A DNA stretch of 61,030 bases from Bacteroidales bacterium (GTDB taxonomy: Bacteria > Bacteroidota > Bacteroidia > Bacteroidales > UBA12077). The stretch spans positions 1 through 61,030 of the forward strand of contig WTBR01000010.1 of assembly GCA_013138975.1 (NCBI GenBank), given 5' to 3'. Every line of letters begins with the position of its first letter. Positions within the stretch are counted from its first letter, which is position 1. The notes under the pieces were generated by a model, which saw only the letters and a list, made by a program, of their open reading frames with translations, made no database searches and had not been told where the DNA came from. A program made the translations under genes and the position numbers. Below, piece by piece: positions 9,334 to 18,284 of this stretch.

Positions 9334-9350
9334 TTGAAAATGATTTTCAA
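9334..9350. promoter_or_regulatory. Fur-box-like palindrome
   Basis: TTGAAAATGATTTTCAA is a perfect 8-1-8 dyad. It keeps the 7-1-7 Fur core TGAnAAT-n-ATTnTCA at 13 of 15 positions of TGATAATnATTATCA. It lies between the 59-residue membrane protein gene and the cysteine-cluster gene, upstream of the latter on the minus strand. AT-rich palindromes arise by chance in such DNA. Confidence 0.35.
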
Positions 9351-9410
9351 TATTTTTTGAGAATCCTGTTACTGATAATAATAATAGTAATATTTAGTGT
9401 TGTGTGCAGT

Positions 9411-9590
9411 TTATTGTTTAACTGTCTTTTTACTTAATATTGTTATAATAAATCCTATTATTGGACTACCTAAAATAGACCAAAAAACTGAATTCCTATA
9501 TCCAATTTCACGCTTTGCTCCAATGTACTTTGCAATTATATGAGTCAATACGATGTAAATTGCTAAAATTATAATCCAGTTGTAATTCAT
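9411..9590 (-). CDS. Small membrane protein, 59 residues, two TM helices
   Basis: ATG at 9590, TAA at 9411-9413. The peptide starts MNYNWIIILAIYIVLTHIIA, has a basic central loop with G-A-K-R-E-I-G-Y, then a second hydrophobic stretch with FWSILGSPIIGFIITIL and a basic tail. The layout TM, KREIGF/Y, FWS-x-x-x-SPIIG, TM, KKx recurs in small Bacteroidota membrane proteins as I remember them. Strong amphipathic logic (positive loops, two clean TM segments) makes a chance frame unlikely. Function unknown. Confidence 0.65.
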   Translation of the reverse strand: MNYNWIIILAIYIVLTHIIAKYIGAKREIGYRNSVFWSILGSPIIGFIITILSKKTVKQ

Positions 9591-9892
9591 ATTTTAAAGT
9601 TTTATGTAAGTTTCCAGCCATATAAACATTTCATGCAATATATCATTTTGTTTTATATTAATTGACATAATTGTATCATAATCGGTTTGGCTAAATTGTT
9701 TGTTATGATACATGGTTTACAAAAGTTAAAGATTAGAGTTTACACTAAATTAGTTCCTAAGCTTACTGTTTGCTCTTTAGTTCTTAATTCATTTTCATTA
9801 ATGTTAGTTGTAATAATTTTTGAATTATTACATTTCAAGTCATTTTTTTTAAGAAACTGTTAATCTCAGTAAAATTAAAGAGGATAAAGAAA

Positions 9893-9922
9893 ATGAAAAA
9901 GAAGTTTTTTATTGTTTGTTGA
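9893..9922 (+). pseudogene. Possible decapitated secreted-protein start
   Basis: AGAGGATAAAGAAA is followed by ATG and a nine-codon frame (MKKKFFIVC) ending in TGA. Ribosome site, start and basic-hydrophobic beginning look like the first codons of a signal peptide. The frame stops 9 bases before the family-A repeat begins at 9931, so a gene may have been cut off by repeat insertion. It may also be chance. Confidence 0.25.
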
Positions 9923-9930
9923 CTCATATC

Positions 9931-10022
9931 TTCGTAGTTCATTCCACACCCATTTCACTTCACTTTATTGCGTAAAAAATGTGTTTCGTTTGGATAGTGC
10001 GAGAGATTGAAATTTTATTTTC
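9931..10022. repeat. Family A copy 4 (left half), fused to family B
   Basis: Contains TTCGTAGTTCATTCCACACC through TAGTGCGAGAGATTGAAATT. It then switches directly into family-B sequence (TTTTCCTTTTGAGTTGCTG) at about 10017. The right half of family A is missing. The junction shows that the two repeat families recombine or insert into one another. Confidence 0.6.
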
Positions 10023-10403
10023 CTTTTGAGTTGCTGTCTTCGAGAGCCTCAGACTGCGGTTCTCGAAGCCTACTGTTCAAGGCACAAGAGTTATTGTTTT
10101 ATTATTTTTAAATATTGTAAATAGGAAATTTGTATCATCAATTTTTGGCAATTGAAAATCATCAGTTGTAAAAAAGAAAAATAGCTTTCAGTTTCCACTT
10201 GTCTTCGAGAGCCTCAGACTGCGTTTGGTTTCCCTCTTGTTTTCGAGAGTACTACCAATAATGCAGCCTTCGAGAGCACTTCGACTTTGCTCAGTGACCC
10301 CCTCAGGCTTCGCGTTTGTGCTACCCGTAGGCTGAGGCACTCGAAGCCTACATAACCAGAGCTTCGGTTCGTACTGTCCGTAGGCTGAGGTTCTCGAAGC
10401 CAA
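10018..10403. repeat. Family B hairpin repeat 2 (compound), 3' of the transglutaminase-like gene
   Basis: Several GTAGGCTGAGG(C/T)(A/T)CTCGAAGCC and CTTCGAGAGCCTCAG arms in both senses. The nearest arm begins about 12 bases past the stop at 10413. The middle (about 10081-10203) is a unique-looking spacer that recurs at 14632-14757. An open frame across 10188-10406 is only repeat sequence. Confidence 0.75.
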
Positions 10404-10412
10404 CAATTAAAT

Positions 10413-13049
10413 TTAGTCGATTATGTCAGAAATAACCATTTCCTTTTTTGTGTGATCATCATCGTAATCAAAAGTAAGCTTGCCATCGCTTTTTAAATTA
10501 ATATAGTTTAAATCGTACCAAACAATAGCTTTTCCTACTTCAACACCATTTAAGAAAGAAAGTTTATATGATTTCTCTGAGGTTTTAACTATTTGCATAT
10601 TACTGTTGTTTTCGATTCGCATAGATGATAAAGAGATATCTTTACCATTTTCTGTTTGTATTTTTACAATACCGCCTTCATTTATCACAAAACGCATGCT
10701 TGAAAGGCTTTTGTATATGCTTGGGTTGCTTTGCTTAAACCCCGGATTGTGTTTATTTAACAGATTTTTTACCACATCACCAGAGATACTTCCTCCGTTT
10801 TGTGAAAGAAGTTTTAAGGAGGCAAATAAACCGGTTGCTTTAGGTTCGAAGGCCAGTTTTTTATATTCGTTCATATAAATGCCAATTTGATTTTCGGAAC
10901 TAAAGCTAGCACTGGCTAGATTCTTTGGAACATCTTTTGTGAGACCTTCTATTTCTCCAATTACCCCTCGAACAACTATGTCGTTATATGAATCTACTAT
11001 TATTTCAGAATCGAAATTAATTTCATCTAAAGGAAATGAAACTAAATCTACTTTTGTGCCATCGGGTTTATATTTTACATAAAAAGCAATTTTATCATTT
11101 TCTTCAGTTTCTAAGCTAATATTCTCATGAAAAACCACTTTTGCATTTGATGATATACCCAAAATTAGTTGTGATGTGTTATTACTAGTATATAATTCAC
11201 GATGATTTGCATTTATTGTACCGTTATAATTAATATGTGCATACACCTCTCCCATTCTACCAACAGCTACTGCTTGAGTATAAGCAAAACCAGAACATTT
11301 TATGGGCAAAAACCAATCAAGCCTGCCTGATTTATTAAAAGTGGCAAACCATAAATCGCGTGTTTTATTAGATGGAGTATAGGTTTTATGATTTATTGAA
11401 ACATTATCGTTGAACCAACCTGACACTATAAATTTTCCATTTTCAGAAATTTTTCTATTGTTTATAAAGATTTTACCTTTATTGTTTTCTTCAATGGTTT
11501 GTGTAATATGTTGCCATATATTATTCAATTTGCTGTTGTTATTAATTTTAATCGCCTGAGGTTTATGTCTTACATATTGTGGCATAATTGAACCTATTGG
11601 CGCATTTAAGTAGGTAGGATCACACATAGTGTACAGTTTCCCGTCAACCAGAAAATTTTGCCCCTCTACAGTCTCGTTAAAGGCTACGGCAGCAGCCATG
11701 TGATTACGAAATAAAACAGCAATTACATCAAGCCCAAGAAGATTGTTTACTAACTTTGTGAATAAAACAGTTCTATCTTCACAGTCGGAATAGGGATAAT
11801 AGAATATCTCATCAGGGAAAAAAGTTTTTTCTTTGCCGAATTGATCATCATCTGTTTTATATTCAAAAGAGTTGTGCAGGTAGTTCAATAAATAGCTAAC
11901 AGCATCGGTTTCTGATTTCCCTTTTATTTGAGCTTGAATACTTTCAAAAAGAGTTTCCTTAATATTATTGGACATAGCTGCATGCAGATAAACTGAGTTT
12001 TCGGTTTGTGGATAGCTGGCCAAAAAACCAATTGTTATTTTGTCTATTTTTAATTTTAAAGACTCTGTTTCATTAGGCAAAAGGCTGCTTTTTTCGAAAT
12101 AGCCTGCTTGTCCGCTAAAATTTAAACTATATGGTAGATGTAAATCTATGGTTTTAGTTGCCAAACCAAAATCTTCGGCATAGGTAAGTAATTTAGTATT
12201 ATGCTTTATATTATTTAAAATATAGTATCTGCTACCTTGAATAATAAAATAGGGCTTTTCGTAAACTTCTTGGATAATAGGCAATAATAAGGCTGTTTGA
12301 TTTTGATTATAAGCAATTTTTACTCTATATCCAGCCTGATTAAGCATTGCCCACATCCACATATTTTGGTTGTTAACAGAGCTATATAGCGATTTTGCAG
12401 TATTTTCTATTAACTTATATATTCCCCAATCGTTAAGGTTTGTTTGGTTAGCATAGTCTGTTACAGATCTGATATAAGTATGATAATATATTTTTGCAAA
12501 CTGTTCCCAATACTTTGCAAATGCTTCCGGATTAACTGCTGTAAGCTCTAAACTTTTCATTCGCTTATCGATGCTAAGGTTTACCTGAGTGGCAAAAAAG
12601 TCAACACTTATTTCTTGCACATATGCACTTGCCTCTTTAGGTTCATTGGTAATAAGTGTTAAAGAGTGTGAAGCAGCGTTAATATTCTCTACCTTGAGTT
12701 CTTCTTTCGGTGGTTTAGAAATTACAGGCTCAACTTCTTTGATTATTGGCTTAAATTTGGGTTGAGCAACAGGCTTAGGTTCTGTATTAGGTTTTTCATT
12801 AGCAGTTGACTGCTCAAATTCTTCAAAATTGGTTTTAAGATATTTTTGAAACTCTGCATTCATTTTACGAATATGTTCATCGTAATCTTTTTGCATTTGT
12901 TCTTTAGTTTTTAAATAACGATCATCCATTTGTTGCTTAGTAGACTCATAGTTTCTATTCATTCGTTCAAATAGATCTTCTTCTTGGGCTTTACCTTGAA
13001 GGCATAAAAAAAGCACTGTGGCAATTAAATAATATTTTATATTTTTCAT
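10413..13049 (-). CDS. Secreted transglutaminase-like domain protein
   Basis: 878 residues with signal peptide MKNIKYYLIATVLFLCLQGKAQ. Residues about 23-80 are a charged coiled coil (repeats of K/E with Y-x-x-T-K-x-Q-M), then a P/K linker. The middle carries a transglutaminase-like cysteine-protease core: FPDEIFYYPYSDCEDRT holds the nucleophile Cys with the following Asp, and FRNHMAAAVAF the His, in the order expected for the Cys-His-Asp family. The C-terminal 350 residues look like beta-rich repeats (GxxVxSGWFNDNV, ASASFSSENQIGIY). The role is probably periplasmic or cell-surface protein processing or binding; no substrate can be named. It is transcribed away from alr, so the two share the 13050-13300 upstream region. 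Confidence 0.65.
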   Translation of the reverse strand: MKNIKYYLIATVLFLCLQGKAQEEDLFERMNRNYESTKQQMDDRYLKTKEQMQKDYDEHIRKMNAEFQKYLKTNFEEFEQSTANEKPNTEPKPVAQPKFKPIIKEVEPVISKPPKEELKVENINAASHSLTLITNEPKEASAYVQEISVDFFATQVNLSIDKRMKSLELTAVNPEAFAKYWEQFAKIYYHTYIRSVTDYANQTNLNDWGIYKLIENTAKSLYSSVNNQNMWMWAMLNQAGYRVKIAYNQNQTALLLPIIQEVYEKPYFIIQGSRYYILNNIKHNTKLLTYAEDFGLATKTIDLHLPYSLNFSGQAGYFEKSSLLPNETESLKLKIDKITIGFLASYPQTENSVYLHAAMSNNIKETLFESIQAQIKGKSETDAVSYLLNYLHNSFEYKTDDDQFGKEKTFFPDEIFYYPYSDCEDRTVLFTKLVNNLLGLDVIAVLFRNHMAAAVAFNETVEGQNFLVDGKLYTMCDPTYLNAPIGSIMPQYVRHKPQAIKINNNSKLNNIWQHITQTIEENNKGKIFINNRKISENGKFIVSGWFNDNVSINHKTYTPSNKTRDLWFATFNKSGRLDWFLPIKCSGFAYTQAVAVGRMGEVYAHINYNGTINANHRELYTSNNTSQLILGISSNAKVVFHENISLETEENDKIAFYVKYKPDGTKVDLVSFPLDEINFDSEIIVDSYNDIVVRGVIGEIEGLTKDVPKNLASASFSSENQIGIYMNEYKKLAFEPKATGLFASLKLLSQNGGSISGDVVKNLLNKHNPGFKQSNPSIYKSLSSMRFVINEGGIVKIQTENGKDISLSSMRIENNSNMQIVKTSEKSYKLSFLNGVEVGKAIVWYDLNYINLKSDGKLTFDYDDDHTKKEMVISDIID

Positions 13050-13300
13050 ATCCTTATTTATTTCGTTATGCTCTTTACATAACTCATTTATTTACTAATT
13101 CTTTTCTTAAAGTAACAAAAATTAAGCCATGAAAATAATAAAAAGTTGAATAAAAAGGCTCTTATTTAACGAATGATTTTTTTAATTTGTTCTTTAAAAA
13201 TAAAAGTAAAGTTAAACAACCGTTTTTTGAAACCCTCCAACTTTATTTAATTTCATATAAAATGAATATATTTATCGTGTTAATTAATAAATAAATTATT

Positions 13301-14452
13301 ATGTTACATACTTCATACATTGAGTTAAGTAAATCTGCTTTAAATAATAACCTGCGCTTTATGCAAAATAAAATTAAAGCAAATACCAGGTATTCTATGG
13401 TAATAAAAGCAAATGCATATGGTCATGGAATTGAAGATATTTTACCTATGATCGAAGAATATGGTGTGGATCATTTTTCGGTATTTAGTGCTGTTGAAGC
13501 CATGCGTGCAAATAAAGTAAAACAAGATAAATGTGATATTATGATCATGGGCTGGATTTCTGATGAATCTATGGAATGGGCCATTGAGCAGGATATTTCT
13601 TTTTATGTTTTTACGATTGATCGTTTAAATGCTGCCTGTGAGGCTTCAAAAAAAGTAAAAAAACCAGCAAAAATTCATATTGAGGTTGAAACTGGAATGC
13701 ACCGTACAGGCTTTTGTAAAGATGAACTGACAACAGTTGTTGAAATTATTAAGAAAAATGGAAAATATCTGGAAGTAGAAGGAATTTGTACTCATTATGC
13801 TGGCGCTGAAAGTATTAATAATTATAAGCGAATTCAAAATCAAATTAAAACGTTTAATGAACTTAGTACCTGGATTAATGACCAGGGAATTCATCCTAAA
13901 TATAGGCATACTGCTTGTTCCGCTGCTTTGTTAGCTTACCCTGAAACTGCAATGGATTTAGTTCGAATCGGAATTTCAAGTTATGGATTCTGGCCAAGTA
14001 ATGAAATTCGGATGAATAAAATAATAAAGGAATATGATAACCAAGATCCACTTCTAAGGGTTCTTACCTGGAAAAGCGAAGTTATGAGTGTTAAAATTGT
14101 AGATGAAGGAGAATATGTTAGCTATGGAACTTCATTTTTAACGAATCGAAAAACAAAAATAGCAACGATTCCTGTTGGATATGGATATGGATTTAGTCGA
14201 AATTTGAGTAATATGGGCCATGTTTTAATACGTGGAAAGCGTATTCCGGTTATTGGGTCTGTTAATATGAATATCATGGTGGTTGATGTAACCGATGTTG
14301 CAGATGTAAAAGAAGGCGATGAAGTTGTTTTAATCGGTACTCAAGGAAAAAATACAATTACGGTAAGTTCATTTAGTGATATGAACAATAGCTTAAATTA
14401 TGAGCTATTAACTCGATTACCCAATCACATTCCTCGTTATATTGTGGATTAA
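13301..14452 (+). CDS. alr: Alanine racemase
   Basis: 383 residues, full length for the family. Makes D-alanine for peptidoglycan from L-alanine with pyridoxal phosphate in the cytoplasm. The PLP lysine is Lys36 in VIKANAYGHG, the second catalytic base is Tyr275 in YVSYGTSF, and IEVETGMHRTGF and PVGYGYGFSR are family signatures. The usual C-terminal domain motif appears as SVNMNIMVVDVTD. One of only two plus-strand genes. The preceding 80 bases are very AT-rich, and I see no clear -33/-7 pair. Confidence 0.95.
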   Translation: MLHTSYIELSKSALNNNLRFMQNKIKANTRYSMVIKANAYGHGIEDILPMIEEYGVDHFSVFSAVEAMRANKVKQDKCDIMIMGWISDESMEWAIEQDISFYVFTIDRLNAACEASKKVKKPAKIHIEVETGMHRTGFCKDELTTVVEIIKKNGKYLEVEGICTHYAGAESINNYKRIQNQIKTFNELSTWINDQGIHPKYRHTACSAALLAYPETAMDLVRIGISSYGFWPSNEIRMNKIIKEYDNQDPLLRVLTWKSEVMSVKIVDEGEYVSYGTSFLTNRKTKIATIPVGYGYGFSRNLSNMGHVLIRGKRIPVIGSVNMNIMVVDVTDVADVKEGDEVVLIGTQGKNTITVSSFSDMNNSLNYELLTRLPNHIPRYIVD

Positions 14453-14532
14453 ATTTTAATGCCAATTAAACACCTAAATAAGCTATATAATTTGTTTCTT
14501 TTTCACTTATATTTCTTCAAAAAATAGAACGG

Positions 14533-14870
14533 TAGGTTTTCCTTTTTAGTTGCTGTCTTCAACTAATACAGCCTTCGAGAACCTCAGGCTTCGCGTTTTC
14601 CCGTAGGCTGAGGCACTCGAAGCCTACACTTCAAGGCTCAAAAGTTATTGCTTTAATATTTTTAAGTATTGTAAATAGGAAATTTGTATCATCAATTTTT
14701 GGCAATTGAAAATCACCAGTTGTAAAAAAGAAATATAGCTTTCGATTTCCACTTGTCTTCGAAAGCTTCAGACTGCGTTTGGTTTTCCTTTTAAGTTGCT
14801 GTCTTCAACTAATATAGCCTTCGAGAACCTCAGACAGCGGCTTTCCCTTAGGCTGAGGTACTCGAAGCCT
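14533..14870. repeat. Family B hairpin repeat 3 (compound), between convergent alr and GIY-YIG gene
   Basis: Two hairpin blocks (14533-14631 and 14752-14870) separated by a spacer nearly identical to the one in repeat 2. The last arm, read on the minus strand as TAGGCTTCGAG, provides the TAG stop codon of the GIY-YIG gene. This element fills the whole alr/GIY-YIG gap. Confidence 0.75.
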
Positions 14871-15168
14871 ATTTATCTGGCAAATCTCTATGTGCAACCG
14901 ACAATCCGGGTAAAACTTCAGGTTTAGAATTAATCAAAGCCTCTTTCTTTATTCTGTTCCAGCCTTGTACTTGTTTTTCACGGTAAAAGGCTTGGTCAAT
15001 TCGCTGAAATTCCTCATAGTAAACCAATTCCACAGGCAATCTCTTAGCAGTATGATTTGCTCCTTCTCCATTTTGATGTTGTAATAATCTACGTTCAAGA
15101 TCATTTGTACTACCTGTATAGTAAGTATCATCGGCACATTCTAATATGTACATGTATCCAGTTGGCAT
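14869..15168 (-). CDS. GIY-YIG nuclease-superfamily protein
   Basis: 99 residues, the compact single-domain (UPF0213/YhbQ-like) type. The GIY-YIG core appears as Y-M-Y-I-L-E-C (5-11) and Y-Y-T-G-S-T (16-21), followed by [12 protein letters not shown] with the conserved Arg and His, then [14 protein letters not shown] with the domain's strand. Such proteins are predicted structure-specific or non-specific DNA nucleases, usually of unknown role. The last codons run into the family-B repeat, which supplies the stop. The native C-terminus may therefore have been replaced, although the length is normal. Confidence 0.85.
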   Translation of the reverse strand: MPTGYMYILECADDTYYTGSTNDLERRLLQHQNGEGANHTAKRLPVELVYYEEFQRIDQAFYREKQVQGWNRIKKEALINSKPEVLPGLSVAHRDLPDK

Positions 15169-15214
15169 TTTCTTGATTTTTTTGTTAAATCTTTAAAAAT
15201 ACACTTTTTATTGG

Positions 15215-15335
15215 AGTCTTCGATTTCCGCTTGTCTTCGAGAGTACTTCGACAGGCTTATCTTCGTAATACCCGTAGACTTCGAGAGCCTCAGTCTACTA
15301 CAATACCGTAGGCTGAGGCTCTCGAAGCCTACAGT
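15215..15335. repeat. Family B hairpin repeat 4, 3' of the acyltransferase gene
   Basis: GTCTTCGAGAGTACTTCGAC and a facing pair CTTCGAGAGCCTCAGTCTAC / GTAGGCTGAGGCTCTCGAAG with a small loop, about 40 bases past the stop at 15374. The pair alone would make a hairpin stem of about 18 bp. Confidence 0.75.
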
Positions 15336-15373
15336 ACCATAAGTGCTATTAATACAATTTGTTAGGCACTGTT

Positions 15374-16000
15374 TTATTTTTGAAGAGGATTATCAGATGT
15401 TGTTGATTTTTTTGTTTTCGGATAGAATCTGTCGTCTAAAGAGAATTTTTCTGGGAATTTCGGATGGATATCTTTATAAAACTCCATAATTTTCATCATG
15501 TCTTTATTTATATCTCCAGTAGGGTAAATCACTTTTCCAATGCCACCTATCTTATCTTTATAATCTAAATAACCTAAGGCTATAGGTACTTTTGCCTTTA
15601 ATGCAATATAATAAAAACCAGTTTTCCAATTGGACTGAAGAGATCGTGTTCCTTCTGCTTGAACCATAACAGCCAACTTATCGTGATTGTCAAATATATT
15701 GGCTATAGCATCAACAAGACTAATTGGGTTTTCCCCTTTGTTTTGTGGAGATCTATCAACTCCTAAGCCTCCCATTATTCTAAAAAACCAACCATAAGGA
15801 GGTCTCATCCATTCTTTTTTTATTGTATAGCGTAAGTTAACTCCTAAGACAGCCAAAGAGTAGATCGATATAAGGAAATCCCAATTAGAAGTATGAGGAG
15901 CAGCGATTACAATACATTTATCAAAGAGTTCTTTAGGAATATCTTTGTTGATTTTCCATCCCAAAAGTTTCAAAATAATTCGTCCTATAATTTTTTTCAT
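15374..16000 (-). CDS. PlsC-like lysophospholipid acyltransferase
   Basis: 208 residues. The acyltransferase HX4D motif is H36-TSNW-D41. A second block with EGTRS, preceded by KLAVMVQA, corresponds to the glycerol-phosphate binding EGTR motif of 1-acyl-sn-glycerol-3-phosphate acyltransferases. An amphipathic N-terminus (MKKIIGRIILKLLGW) should hold it at the inner face of the membrane. The protein is short for PlsC (usually about 240) but typical of the small acyltransferase subgroup, whose members may act on other lipids. It stands alone, with family-B elements on both sides. Confidence 0.8.
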   Translation of the reverse strand: MKKIIGRIILKLLGWKINKDIPKELFDKCIVIAAPHTSNWDFLISIYSLAVLGVNLRYTIKKEWMRPPYGWFFRIMGGLGVDRSPQNKGENPISLVDAIANIFDNHDKLAVMVQAEGTRSLQSNWKTGFYYIALKAKVPIALGYLDYKDKIGGIGKVIYPTGDINKDMMKIMEFYKDIHPKFPEKFSLDDRFYPKTKKSTTSDNPLQK

Positions 16001-16061
16001 AATTTTTTAAATGTTTAGCAATGTATGAATATTTTCTCATCCTACTCCTTCGTTATTCGTT

Positions 16062-16138
16062 TATCTTCGAGAGTACTTCGACTAATACAGCCTTCAAGAG
16101 CACTTCGACAGAGCTCAGTAAGCGCCTCAGGCTAATAG
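16062..16138. repeat. Family B repeat 5 (degenerate)
   Basis: TTCGAGAGTACTTCGACTAA, CTTCAAGAGCACTTCGACAG and CAGTAAGCGCCTCAGGCTAA survive; the closing hairpin arm is lost. It lies upstream of both the acyltransferase gene and the plus-strand lipoprotein gene, the one copy not at a 3' end. Confidence 0.55.
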
Positions 16139-16272
16139 CAACGGTACAACTTAGCTTAAATATCTATTATGAACCTAATCTATAAATCCTTGTTTATCAT
16201 ATATTTAAGTGTAAAAATTTAATGAAGTAAAGTTTAGTATTCTAGTAAACCTAATTTATTGAGGAGTAAAAT

Positions 16273-16512
16273 ATGAAAAGTCTGATTATCAAATTATTAT
16301 TAACATTTCTACTGATCGTTTCTCTTTTAAATTGTGACGATGATAAAGGTAATAAATATAGCTATATTGAGGACGATAATGAGGTTAATAATAATAGTAT
16401 TATTGAAATATTTGATGCGGAAACGCCTAATGGAGATGAGTTGCTAGCTGCTGAGAATAGCCTCATTCGCAGTGCCTTAGGAGTACCTGTAATTGATTTA
16501 GCCATTTACTAA
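16273..16512 (+). CDS. Small lipoprotein, probably surface-exposed
   Basis: 79 residues. The signal peptide MKSLIIKLLLTFLLIVSLLN ends at lipid-anchored Cys21. The next residues are DDDK, an acidic run right after the Cys like the lipoprotein export signal that sends Bacteroidota lipoproteins to the cell surface. A clear Shine-Dalgarno GAGGAG lies 7 bases before the ATG, rare in this window. The mature part is short and acidic, with no known domain. It may be a truncated remnant; the 140 bases after the stop hold no continuation I can follow. Confidence 0.6.
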   Translation: MKSLIIKLLLTFLLIVSLLNCDDDKGNKYSYIEDDNEVNNNSIIEIFDAETPNGDELLAAENSLIRSALGVPVIDLAIY

Positions 16513-16653
16513 TTAGAGATTACAGGCCTGGTTGAATCACCTTATACCGTGATGATGCAACACCGCTTGAATATTAAAGGATTTTAAGTTAGCTGATACG
16601 CCAACGCAGATGCTTTAACGAGCATTTCGGTGACATAAATATTCTAAAGCAGT

Positions 16654-17934
16654 TTATTCTTTAGAAAACGATTTTCCGGGTAATTTTCTATATAATCGAA
16701 AATAATACCAAGCGGCAATACTTCCTATAAAAGAAAATAAAGCTAACATCCAAAACACATGTTGATGTCCCTCTGCTCCCGGTGATTTATCTAAGAGATA
16801 TCCCATTGCCGGCCCTGCGAATATATCCGGTGTATAGCCAATGAGAGAAATTAGGCCAACTGCAGTTCCTGTAAGAATCAAGGGTATTTGTCCTCTTTCC
16901 ATCACCGCAAAGTATAGAGATCGTGCAGCATACACTCCGGTAGCTACAATTAATATAGAAATAAAAAACAAAGCTGTTGCTGAAGCTGAAATAAGGCCAA
17001 GTGCGAATAATATTGCTCCTAAGAATGAAACAACAAAACTAAGGACTAACCAAAAGGTAATTTGTGAGCGGTCTGCCAAGATTCCAATTATGACCCCAAT
17101 AACAGGGCGGACAAATAGTAAAAATGTACCTACTTGTGCCGATTGTACTTGATCATAAAGCATCACGTCCTGAGCATACAGTGAAAACACATCGGTTATT
17201 TTATAGCCTACATATGCACATAAAATAATTATCATAAGCATCCATACTGAGGGCAAACGTAATACCTCTTGTATTTGTGATATTCTTATTTTTTCCAATA
17301 TAACCTGCTTTTCTGTTTTAGAGTCCAATTTCATAAAGAACCATACTAGTATGCCAACAAGAAAAACTATTCCTGAAGATACCAGTATCACTTGTTTGAA
17401 GGCGGCTCTGCTTTCAGAGACTGTCACTTCAGAAATTTCTGAGGTAATAAATAATGAAAATATAAGTACACCAATAGCTCCGAATAGTGCCCCCACTAAT
17501 CCGCGTCCGCCGTCCAAAAAGCCAAATGCCTTGCCTTGCGAAGTGGTTCCACCCCAAATCCGAGTAGCCTTGATCATAGGTGCCCAAAATAAAAAAATGG
17601 TAGTAAATCCCCAATATCCATAAAGTATTTTTAATACTGTATAACCGGGAAATGTAGCATAAACCAATCCTCCTAAAGCAGTCATCCATAGTGCTGCGGC
17701 TATCAATTTTCCTGGAGGAAACTTATCAGCTAAGGGACCTCCAAAGAGGTAAGATAACAAGGCTACAACGCCATATACAGAAAAGCATATACCTAACTGA
17801 AGGTTGTCCAGTCCAAATGCCTCAAGCACTGTAGGCCTAAAAACTCGTGAAAGAACAAATGGAAGAATAAATACAGACTCTCCAGCCAAAATAAGCAGTA
17901 AGAGAAAGTGCCAAGGGGCTTTTTTTTGATTCAT
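16654..17934 (-). CDS. MFS transporter, 12 TM
   Basis: 426 residues, about 12 hydrophobic segments in two halves with a central basic loop (KLDSKTEKQVILEKIRISQ, about 205-225). The loop-2/3 signature appears as FGGPLADKFPPGKLI, and the second half has GILADRSQITFW at the matching place. Inner membrane. The family is MFS in general; the substrate (sugar phosphate or organic anion would be typical for this layout) cannot be read from sequence. Single gene; the start is the first Met after the upstream stop. Confidence 0.8.
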   Translation of the reverse strand: MNQKKAPWHFLLLLILAGESVFILPFVLSRVFRPTVLEAFGLDNLQLGICFSVYGVVALLSYLFGGPLADKFPPGKLIAAALWMTALGGLVYATFPGYTVLKILYGYWGFTTIFLFWAPMIKATRIWGGTTSQGKAFGFLDGGRGLVGALFGAIGVLIFSLFITSEISEVTVSESRAAFKQVILVSSGIVFLVGILVWFFMKLDSKTEKQVILEKIRISQIQEVLRLPSVWMLMIIILCAYVGYKITDVFSLYAQDVMLYDQVQSAQVGTFLLFVRPVIGVIIGILADRSQITFWLVLSFVVSFLGAILFALGLISASATALFFISILIVATGVYAARSLYFAVMERGQIPLILTGTAVGLISLIGYTPDIFAGPAMGYLLDKSPGAEGHQHVFWMLALFSFIGSIAAWYYFRLYRKLPGKSFSKE

Positions 17935-18051
17935 AGTTTAATGGATTAGACAATTAAACATAAGAATAATGATATCTTGTATAAAAATAACATTTTTACT
18001 TTTAATAAACTTTTATCATCCAATTTTAGTAAGCTTTACTCAGATTGAATT

Positions 18052-18253
18052 AATACAGCTTTCATTTCCACTTGTTTTTGACTAATAGAGCTTTTATTTC
18101 CACTTGTCTTCGAGAGTACTTCGACAAAGCTCAGTAAGCACCAGACTGCGTTTGGTTTATCCACAGGCATTGAGAGCATTTCAATTAATACAGCCTTCGA
18201 GAGCCTCAGGCTTCGGTTTGTAATATCCGTTATCTGAGGCTCTCGAAGCCTAC
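18052..18253. repeat. Family B hairpin repeat 6, 3' of the purine permease gene
   Basis: Several partial arms, then CTTCGAGAGCCTCAGGCTTC facing CTGAGGCTCTCGAAGCCTAC. The nearest arm lies 32 bases from the permease stop (18285). It explains most of 17935-18284. Confidence 0.75.
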
Positions 18254-18284
18254 TCCACCCATATGTACTACTTATTCGGATGTT

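Noticed and set aside
10188..10406. 72-codon minus-strand open frame
   Set aside because: It lies wholly within family B hairpin sequence and has no protein-like composition.
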